A stretch of DNA of 64,000 bases, from NCBI GenBank assembly GCA_947561715.1, contig OX387200.1, positions 12,712,501-12,776,500 on the forward strand, read 5' to 3'. Shown here one piece after another: positions 30,001 to 42,000 of the stretch. Every line of letters begins with the position of its first letter. The stretch's first letter is position 1. A program made the position numbers and the translations under genes. Below the pieces are notes generated by a model. That model ran no database searches, was not told where the DNA came from, and saw only the letters and a list, made by a program, of their open reading frames with translations. Origin of the DNA: Ascidia mentula (taxonomy: Eukaryota > Chordata > Ascidiacea > Phlebobranchia > Ascidiidae).

Positions 30001-33000
30001 GAAACCATCCGCACCTTTGGTTGAAGTATTCGAAGAAGGACAAGGATTTAAACCGATGTCACCTGTCTATGGAGGTGATTTCGGTGCACAACCGATCAAA
30101 CAATTAGGTCCGGAATATGTTGATACCGGTATTGGATATGGCCCGAAACCATTCGCACCTTTGTTTGAAGTATTCGATGACGCACCTATGTTCAAACCTA
30201 CCACACCTCTGTATGGTGGTGATTTCGGTAAACAACCGATCAAACAATTAGGTCCGGAATATGTTGATACTGGTATTGGATATGGCCCGAAACCATCCGC
30301 ACCTTTGGTTGAAGTATTCGAAGAAGGACAAGGATTTAAACCGATGTCACCTGTCTATGGAGGTGATTTCGGTACACAACCGATCAAACAATTAGGTCCG
30401 GAATATGTTGATACTGGTATTGGATATGGTCCGAAACCATCCGCACCTTTGATTGAAGTATTCGAAGAAGGACAAGGATTTAAACCGATGTCACCTGTAT
30501 ATGGAGGTGATTTCGGTAAACAACCGATCAAACAATTAGTTCCGGAATATGTTGACACTGGTATTGGATATGGCCCGAAACCATCCTCACCTTTGGTTGA
30601 AGTATTCGAAGAAGGCCAAGGATTTAAACCGGCGACACCTGTCTATGGAGGTAATTTCGGTCCACATCCGATCAAACAATTTGTTCCGGAATATGTTGAT
30701 AATGGTATTGGATATGGCCCAAAACCATCCGCAGCTTTGGTTGAAGTATTCGAAGAAGGACAAGGATTTAAACCGATGTCACCTGTCTATGGAGGTGATT
30801 TCGGTGCACAACCGATCAAACAATTAGGTCCGGAATATGTTGATACCGGTATTGGATATGGCCCGAAAACATTGACACCTTTGGTTGAAGTATTCGATGA
30901 CGCACCTATGTTCAAACCTACCACACCTCGGTATGGTGGTGATTTCGGTAAACAACCGATCAAACAATTAGGTCCGGAATATGTTGATACTGGTATTGGA
31001 TATGGCCCGAAACCATCCGCACCTTTGGTTGAAGTATTCGAAGAAGGACAAGGATTTAAACCGATGTCACCTGTCTATGGAGGTGAATTCGGTACACAAC
31101 CGATCAAACAATTAGGTCCGGAATATGTTGATACTGGTATTGGATATGGCCCGAAACCATTCACACCTTTGGTTGAAGTATTCGATGACGCACCTATGTT
31201 CAACCTTACCACACCTCGGTATGGTGGTGATTTCGGTAAACAACCGATCAAACAATTAGGTCCGGAATATGTTGATACTGGTATTGGATATGGCCCGAAA
31301 CCATCCGCACCTTTGGTTGAAGTATTCGAAGAAGGACAAGGAGTTAAACCGATGTCACCCATCTATGGAGGTGATTTCGGTACACAACCGATCAAACAAT
31401 TAGGTCCGGAATATGTTGACACCGGTATTGGATATGGCCCGAAACCATCCGCGCCTTTGGTTGAAGTATTCGAAGAAGGACAAGGATTTAAACCGATGAC
31501 ACCTGTCTATGGAGGTAATTTCGGTCCACATCCGATCAAACAATTAGGTCCGGAATATGTTGATACTGGTATTGGATATGGCCCGGAACCATCCGCACCT
31601 TTGGTTGAAGTATTCGAAGACGCACCTATGTTCAAACCTACCACACCTCTGTATGGTGGTGATTTCGGTACACAACCGATCAAACAATTAGGTCCGGAAT
31701 ATATTGACACTGGTATTGGATATGGCCCGAATCCATCCGGGCCTTTGGTTGAAGTATTCGAAGAAGGACAAGGATTTAAACCGATGTCACCTGTATATGG
31801 AGATGATTTCGGTACACAACCGATCAAACAATTAGGTCCGGAATATATTGACACTGGTATTGGATATGGCCCGAAACCATCCGCACCTTTGGTTGAAGTA
31901 TTCGAAGACGCACCTATGTTCAAACCTACCACACCTCTGTATGGTGGTGATTTCGGTACACAACCGATCAAACAATTAGGTCCGGAATATGTTGATACTG
32001 GTATTGGATATGGCCCGAAACCATCCGCACCTTTGGTTGAAGTATTCGAAGAAGGACAAGGATTTAAACCGATGACACCTGTCTGTGGAGGTAATTTCGG
32101 TCCACATCCGATCAAACAATTAGGTCCGGAATATGTTGATACTGGTATTGGATATGGCCCGAAACCATCCGTACCTTTGATTGAAGTATTCGAAGACGCA
32201 CCTATGTTCAAACCTACCACACCTCTGTATGGTGGTGATTTCGGTAAACAACCGATCAAACAATTAGGTCCGGAATATGTTGATACTGGTATTGGATATG
32301 GCCCGAAACCATCCGTACCTTTGATTGAAGTATTCGAAGAAGGACAAGGATTTAAACCGATGACACCTGTCTATGGAGATAATTTCGGTCCACATCCGAT
32401 CAAACAATTAGGTCCGGAATATGTTGATACTGGTATTGGATATGGCCCGAAACCATCTGCACCTTTGGTTGAAGTATTCGAAGAAGGACAAGGATTTAAA
32501 CCGATGACACCGGTCTATGGAGGTAGTTTCGGTCCACAACCGATCAAACAATTAGGTCCGGAATATGTTGATACTGGTATTGGATATGGCCCGAAACCAT
32601 CCGCACCTTTGGTTGAAGTATTCGAAGAAGGACAAGGATTTAAACCGATGTCACCTGTCTATGGAGGTGATTTCGGTCCACATCCGATCAAACAATTAGT
32701 TCCGGAATATGTTGACACTGGTATTGAATATGGCCCGAAACCATCCGCGCCTTTGGTTGAAGTATTCGAAGAAGGACAAGGATTTAAACCGATGACACCT
32801 GTCTATGGAGGTAATTTCGGTCCACATCCGATCAAACAATTAGGTCCGGAATATGTTGATACTGGTATTGGATATGGCCCGAAACCATCCGTACCTTTGA
32901 TTGAAGTATTCGAAGACGCACCTATGTTCAAACCTTCCACACCTCTGTATGGTGGTGATTTCGTTAAACAACCGATCAAACAATTAGGTCCGGAATATGT

Positions 33001-36000
33001 TGATACTGGTATTGGATATGGCCCGAAACCATCCGCACCTTTGGTTGAAGTATTCGAAGAAGGACAAGGATTTAAACCGATGTCACCTGTCTATGGAGGT
33101 GATTTCGGTCCACATCCGATCAAACAATTAGGTCCGGAATATGTTGATACTGGTATTGGATATGGCCCGAAACCATCCGCACCTTTGGTTGAAGTATTCG
33201 AAGAAGGACAAGGATTTAAACCGATGACACCTGTCTATGAAGGTAATTTCGGTCCACATCCGATCAAACAATTAGGTCCGGAATATGTTGATACTGGTAT
33301 TGGATATGGCCCGAAACCATCCGTACCTTTGATTGAAGTATTCGAAGACGCACCTATGTTCAAACCTACCACACCTCTGTATGGTGGTGATTTCGGTAAA
33401 CAACCGATTAAACAATTAGGTCCGGAATATGTTGATATTGGTATTGGATATGGCCCGAAACCATCCGCACCTTTGGTTGAAGTATTCGAAGACGCACCTA
33501 TGTTCAAACCTACCACACCTCTGTATGGTGGTGATTTCGGTAAACAACCGATCAAACAATTAGTTCCGGAATATGTTGACACTGGTATTGGATATGGCCC
33601 GAAACCATCCGCACCTTTGGTTGAAGTATTCGAAGACGCACCTATGTTCAAACCTACCACACCTCTGTATGGTGGTGATTTCGGTAAACAACCGATCAAA
33701 CAATTAGGTCCGGAATATGTTGATACTGGTAATGGATATGGCCCGAAACCATCCACACCTTTGGTTGAAGTATTCGAAGAAGGACAAGGATTTAAACCGA
33801 TGTCACCTGTCTATGGAGGTGATTTCGGTCCACATCCGATCAATCAATTAGTTCCGGAATATGTTGACACTGGTATTGGATATGGCCCGAAACCATCCGC
33901 GCCTTTGGTTGAAGTATTCGAAGAAGGACAAGGATTTAAACCGATGACACCTGTCTATGGAGGTAATTTCGGTCCACATCCGATCAAACAATTAGGTCCG
34001 GAATATGTTGATACTGGTATTGGATATGGCCCGAAACCATCCGGACCTTTGATTGAAGTATTCGAAGACGCACCTATGTTCAAACCTACCACACCTCTGT
34101 ATGGTGGTGATTTCGGTAAACAACCGATCAAACAATTAGGTCCGGAATATGTTGATACTGGTATTGGATATGGCCCGAAACCATCCGCACCTTTGGTTGA
34201 AGTATTCGAAGAAGGACAAGGATTTAAACCGATGACACCTGTCTATGGAGGTGATTTCGGTCCACATCCGATCAAACAATTAGGTCCGGAATATGTTGAT
34301 ACTGGTATTGGATATGGCCCGAAACCATCCGCACCTTTGGTTGAAGTATTCGAAGAAGGACAAGGATTTAAACCGATGACACCTGTCTATGGAGGTAGTT
34401 TCGGTCCACAACCGATCAAACAATTAGGTCCGGAATATGTTGATACCGGTATTGGATATGGCCCGAAACCATCCGTACCTTTGATTGAAGTATTCGAAGA
34501 CGCACCGATGTGCAAACCTACCACACCTCTGTATGGTGGTGATTTCGGTAAACAACCGATCAAACAATTAGGTCCGGAATATGTTGATACTGGTATTGGA
34601 TATGGCCCGAAACCAACCGCACCTTTGGTTGAAGTATTCGAAGAAGGACAAGGATTTAAACCGATGACACCTGTCTATGGAGGTGATTTCGGTCCACATC
34701 CGATCAAACAATTAGGTCCGGAATATGTTGATACTGGTATTGGATATGGCCCGAAACCATCCGTACCTTTGATTGAAGTATTCGAAGACGCACCTATGTT
34801 CAAACCTACCACAGCTCTGTATGGTGGTGATTTCGGTACACAACCGATCAAACAATTAGGTCCGGAATATGTTGATACTGGTATCGGATATGGCCCGAAA
34901 CCATCCGCACCTTTGGTTGAAGTATTCGAAGAAGGACAAGGATTTAAACCGATGTCACCTGTCTATGGAGGTGATTTCGGTCCACATCCGATCAAACAAT
35001 TAGTTCCGGAATATGTTGACACTGGTATTGGATATGGCCCGAAACCATCCGTACCTTTGATTGAAGTATTCGAAGTGGCACCTATGTTCAAACCTACCAC
35101 ACCTCTGTATGGTGGTGATTTCGGTAAACAACCGATCAAACAATTAGGTCCGGAATATGTTGATACTGGTATTGGATATGGCCCGAATCCATCAGCACCT
35201 TTGGTTGAAGTATTCGAAGAAGGACAAGGATTTAAACCGATGTCACCTGTCTATGGAGGTGATTTCGGTCCACATCCGATCAAACAATTAGGTCCGGAAT
35301 ATGTTGATACTGGTATTGGATATGGCCCGAAAGCATCCGCACCTTTGGTTGAAGTATTCGAAGAAGGACAAGGACTTAAACCGATGACACCTGTCTATGG
35401 AGGTAGTTTCGGTCCACAACCGATCAAACAATTAGGTCCGGAATATGTTGATACTGGTATTGGATATGGCCCGAAACCATCCGCACCTTTGATTGAAGTA
35501 TACGAAGACGCACCTATGTTCAAACCTACCACACCTCTGTATGGTGGTGATTTCGGTAAACAACCGATCAAACAATTAGGTCCGGAATATGTTGATACTG
35601 GTATCGGTTATGGCCCGAATCCATCCGTACCTTTGGTTGAAGTATTCGAAGAAGGACAAGGATTTAAACCGATGTCACCTGTCTATGGAGGTGATTTCGG
35701 TCCACATCCGATCAAACAATTAGGTCCGGAATATGTTGATACTGGTATTGGATATGGCCCGAAACCATCCGTACCTTTGATTGAAGTATTCGAAGACGCA
35801 CCTATGTTCAAACCTACCACACCTCTGTATGGTGGTGATTTCGGTAAACAACCGATCAAACAATTAGGTCCGGAATATGTTGATACTGGTATTGGATATG
35901 GCCCGAAACCATCCGCACCTTTGGTTGAAGTATTCGAAGAAGGACAAGGATTTAAACCGATGTCACCTGTCTATGGAGGTGATTTCGGTCCACATCCGAT

Positions 36001-39000
36001 CAAACAATTAGTTCCGGAATATGTTGATACTGGTATTGGATATGGCCCGAAACCATCCGTACCTTTGATTGAAGTATTCGAAGACGCACCTATGTTCAAA
36101 CCTACCACACCTCTGTATGGTGGTGATTTCGGTAAACAACCGATCAAACAATTAGGTCCGGAATATGTTGATACTGGTATTGGATATGGCCCGAAACCAT
36201 CCGCACCTTTGGTTGAAGTATTCGAAGAAGGACAAGGATTTAAGCCGATGACACCTGTCTATGGAGGTGATTTCGGTCCACATCCGATCAAACAATTAGG
36301 TCCGGAATATGTTGATACTGGTATTGGATATGGCCCGAAACCATCCGTACCTTTGATTGAAGTATTCGAAGACGCACCTATGTTCAAACCTACCACACCT
36401 CTGTATGGTGGTGATTTCGGTAAACAACCGATCAAACAATTAGGTCCGGAATATGTTGATACTGGTATTGGATATGGCCCGAAACCATCCGCACCTTTGG
36501 TTGAAGTATTCGAAGAAGGACAAGGATTTAAACCGATGACACCTGTCTATGGAGGTAATTTCGGTCCACATCCGATCAAACAATTAGGTCCGGAATATGT
36601 TGATACTGGTATTGGATATGGCCCGAAACCATCCGCACCTTTGGTTGAAGTATTCGAAGAAGGACAAGGATTTAAACCGATGACACCTGTCTATGGAGGT
36701 AGTTTCGGTCCACAACCGATCAAACAATTAGGTCCGGAATATGTTGATACTGGTATTGGATATGGCACGAAACCATCCGCACCTTTGATTGAAGTATTCG
36801 AAGAAGGACAAGGATTTAAACCGATGTCACCTGTCTATGGAGGTGATTTCGGTCCACATCCGATCAAACAATTAGTTCCGGAATATGTTGATACTGGTAT
36901 TGGATATGGCCCGAAACCATCCGTACCTTTGATTGAAGTATTCGAAGACGCACCTATGTTCAAACCTACCACACCTCTGTATGGTGGTGATTTCGGTAAA
37001 CAACCGATCAAACAATTAGGTCCGGAATATGTTGATACTGGTATTGGATATGGCCCGAAACCATCCGCACCTTTGGTTGAAGTATTCGAAGAAGGACAAG
37101 GATTTAAGCCGATGACACCTGTCTATGGAGGTGATTTCGGTCCACATCCGATCAAACAATTAGGTCCGGAATATGTTGATACTGGTATTGGATATGGCCC
37201 GAAACCATCCGTACCTTTGATTGAAGTATTCGAAGACGCACCTATGTTCAAACCTACCACACCTCTGTATGGTGGTGATTTCGGTAAACAACCGATCAAA
37301 CAATTAGGTCCGGAATATGTTGATACTGGTATTGGATATGGCCCGAAACCATCCGCACCTTTGGTTGAAGTATTCGAAGAAGGACAAGGATTTAAACCGA
37401 TGACACCTGTCTATGGAGGTAATTTCGGTCCACATCCGATCAAACAATTAGGTCCGGAATATGTTGATACTGGTAGTGGATATGGCCCGAAACCATCCGC
37501 ACCTTTGGTTGAAGTATTCGAAGAAGGACAAGGATTTAAACCGATGACACCTGTCTATGGAGGTAGTTTCGGTCCACAACCGATCAAACAATTAGGTCCG
37601 GAATATGTTGATACTGGTATTGGATATGGCACGAAACCATCCGTACCTTTGATTGAAGTATTCGAAGAGGCACCTATGTTCAAACCTACCACACCTCTGT
37701 TTGGTGGTGATTTCGGTAAACAACCGATCAAACAATTTGGTCCGGAATATGTTGATACTGGTATTGGATATGGCCCGAAACCATCCGCACCTTTGGTTGA
37801 AGTATTCGAAGAAGGACAAGGATTTAAACCGATGTCACCTGTCTATGGAGGTGATTTCGGTCCACATCCGATCAAACAATTAGGTCCGGAATATGTTGAT
37901 ACTGGTATTGGATATGGCCCGAAACCATCCGCACCTTTGCTTGAAGTATTCGAAGACGCACCTATGTTCAAACCTACCACACCTCTGTTTGGTGGTGATT
38001 TCGGTCCACATCCGATCAAACAATTAGTTCCGGAATATGTTGACACTGGTATTGGATATGGCCCGAAACCATCCGCGCCTTTGGTTGAAGTATTCGAAGA
38101 AGGACAAGGATTTAAACCGATGACACCTGTCTATGGAGGTAATTTCGGTCCACATCCGATCAAACAATTAGGTCCGGAATATGTTGATACTGGTATTGGA
38201 TATGGCCCGAAACCATCCGTACCTTTGATTGAAGTATTCGAAGACGCACCTATGTTCAAACCTACCACACCTCTGTATGGTGGTGATTTCGGTAAACAAC
38301 CGATCAAACAATTAGGTCCGGAATATATTGATATTGGTATTGGATATGGCCCGAAACCATCCGCACCTTTGGTTGAAGTATTCGAAGAAGGACAAGGATT
38401 TAAGCCGATGACACCTGTCTATGGAGGTGATTTCGGTCCACATCCGATCAAACAATTAGGTCCGGAATATGTTGATACTGGTATTGGATATGGCCCGAAA
38501 CCATCCGTACCTTTGATTGAAGTATTCGAAGACGCACCTATGTTCAAACCTACCACACCTCTGTATGGTGGTGATTTCGGTAAACAACCGATCAAACAAT
38601 TAGGTCCGGAATATGTTGATACTGGTATTGGATATGGCCCGAAACCATCCGCACCTTTGGTTGAAGTATTCGAAGAAGGACAAGGATTTAAGCCGATGAC
38701 ACCTGTCTATGGAGGTGATTTCGGTCCACATCCGATCAAACAATTAGGTCCGGAATATGTTGATACTGGTATTGGATATGGCCCGAAACCATCCGCACCT
38801 TTGGTTGAAGTATTCGAAGAAGGACAAGGATTTAAACCGATGACACCTGTCTATGGAGGTAGTTTCGGTCCACAACCGATCAAACAATTAGGTCCGGAAT
38901 ATGTTGATACTGGTATTGGATATGGCACAAAACCATCCGCACCTTTGATTGAAGTATTCGAAGAAGGGCAAGGATTTAAACCGATGTCACCTGTCTATGG

Positions 39001-42000
39001 AGGTGATTTCGGTCCACATCCGATCAAACAATTAGTTCCGGAATATGTTGATACTGGTATTGGATATGGCCCGAAACCATCCGCACCTTTGATTGAAGTA
39101 TTCGAAGACGCACCTATGTTCAAACCTACCACACCTCTGTATGGTGGTGATTTCGGTAAACAACCGATCAAACAATTAGGTCCGGAATATGTTGATACTG
39201 GTATTGGATATGGCCCGAAACCATCCGCACCTTTGGTTGAAGTATTCGAAGAAGGACAAGGATTTAAGCCGATGACACCTGTCTATGGAGGTGATTTCGG
39301 TCCACATCCGATCAAACAATTAGGTCCGGAATATGTTGATACCGGTATTGGATATGGCCCGAAACCATCCGTACCTTTGATTGAAGTATTCGAAGACGCA
39401 CCTATGTTCAAACCTACCACACCTCTGTATGGTGGTGATTTCGGTAAACAACCGATCAAACAATTAGGTCCGGAATATGTTGATACTGGTATTGGATATG
39501 GCCCGAAACCATCCGCACCTTTGGTTGAAGTATTCGAAGAAGGACAAGGATTTAAACCGATGACACCTGTCTATGGAGGTAATTTCGGTCCACATCCGAT
39601 CAAACAATTAGGTCCGGAATATGTTGATACTGGTATTGGATATGGCCCGAAACCATCCGCACCTTTGGTTGAAGTATTCGAAGAAGGACAAGGATTTAAA
39701 CCGATGACACCTGTCTATGGAGGTAGTTTCGGTCCACAACCGATCAAACAATTAGGTCCGGAATATGTTGATACTGGTATTGGATATGGCACGAAACCAT
39801 CCGCACCTTTGATTGAAGTATTCGAAGAAGGACAAGGATTTAAACCGATGTCACCTGTCTATGGAGGTAGTTTCGGTCCACAACCGATCAAACAATTAGG
39901 TCCGGAATATGTTGACACTGGCATTGGATATGGCCCGAAACCATCCGTACCTTTGATTGAAGTATTCGAAGAGGCACCTATGTTCAAACCTACCACACCT
40001 CTGTTTGGTGGTGATTTCGGTAAACAACCGATCAAACAATTTGGTCCGGAATATGTTGATACTGGTATTGGATATGGCCCGAAACCATCCGCACCTTTGG
40101 TTGAAGTATTCGAAGAAGGACAAGGATTTAAACCGATATCACCTGTCTATGGAGGTGATTTCGGTCCACATCCGATCAAACAATTAGGTCCGGAATATGT
40201 TGATACTGGTATTGGATATGGCCCGAAACCATCCGCACCTTTGGTTGAAGTATTCGAAGAGGCACCTATGTTCAAACCTACCACACCTCTGTTTGGTGGT
40301 GATTTCGGTCCACATCCGATCAAACAATTAGTTCCGGAATATGTTGACACTGGTATTGGATATGGCCCGAAACCATCCGCGCCTTTGGTTGAAGTATTCG
40401 AAGAAGGACAAGGATTTAAACCGATGACACCTGTCTATGGAGGTAATTTCGGTCCACATCCGATCAAACAATTAGGTCCGGAATATGTTGATACTGGTAT
40501 TGGATATGGCCCGAAACCATCCGTACCTTTGATTGAAGTATTCGAAGACGCACCTATGTTCAAACCTACCACACCTCTGTATGGTGGTGATTTCGGTAAA
40601 CAACCGATCAAACAATTAGGTCCGGAATATGTTGATACTGGTATTGGATATGGCCCGAAACCATCCGCACCTTTGGTTGAAGTATTCGAAGACGCACCTA
40701 TGTTCAAACCTACCACACCTCTGTATGGTGGTGATTTCGGTACACAACCGATCAAACAATTAGGTCCGGAATATGTTGATACTGGTATTGGATATGGCCC
40801 GAAACCATCCGCACCTTTGGTTGAAGTATTCGAAGACGCACCTATGTTCAAACCTACCACACCTCTGTATGGTGGTGATTTCGGTACACAACCGATCAAA
40901 CAATTAGGTCCGGAATATGTTGATACTGGTATTGGATATGGCCCGAAACCATCCGCACCTTTGGTTGAAGTATTCGAAGAAGGACAAGGATTTAAACCGT
41001 TGTCACCTGTCTATGGAGGTGATTTCGGTCCACATCCGATCAAACAATTAGTTCCGGAATATGTTGACACTGGTATTGGATATGGCCCGAAACCATCTGT
41101 ACCTTTGATTGAAGTATTCGAAGAGGCACCTATGTTCAAACCTACCACACCTCTGTATGGAGGTGATTTCGGTAGACAACCGATCAAACAATTAGGTCCG
41201 GAATATGTTGATACTGGTATTGGATATGGCCCGAAACCATCCGCACCTTTGGTTGAAGTATTCGAAGAAGGACAAGGATTTAAACCGATGTCAACTGTCT
41301 ATGGAGGTGATTTCGGTAAACAACCGATCAAACAATTAGTTCCGGAATATGTTGATACTGGTATTGGATATGGCCCGAAACCATCCGCGCCTTTGGTTGA
41401 AGTATTCGAAGAAGGACAAGGATTTAAACCGATGACACCTGCCTATGGAGGTAATTTCGGTCCACATCTGATCAAACAATTAGGTCCGGAATATGTTGAT
41501 ACTGGTATTGAATATGGCCCGAAACCATCCGCACCTTTGATTGACATATTCGAAGACACACCTATGTTCAAACCTACCACACCTCTGTATGGTGGTGATT
41601 TCGGTAAACAACCGATCAAACAATTAGGTCCGGAATATGTTGATACTGGTATTGGATATGGCCCGAAACCATCCGCGCCTTTGGTTGAAGTATTCGAAGA
41701 AGGACAAGGATTTAAACCGATGTCACCTGTCTATGGAGGTGATTTCGGTAAACAACCGATCAAACAATTAGTTCCGGAATATGTTGATACTGGTATTGGA
41801 TATGGCCCGAAATCATTCGCGCCTTTGGTTGAAGTATTCGAAGAAGGACAAGGATTTAAACCGATGACACCTGTCTATGGAGGTAATTTCGGTCCACATC
41901 CGATCAAACAATTAGGTCCGGAATATGTTGATACTGGTATTGGATATGGCCCGAAATCATCCGTACCTTTGCTTGAAGTATTCGAAGACGCACCTATGTT

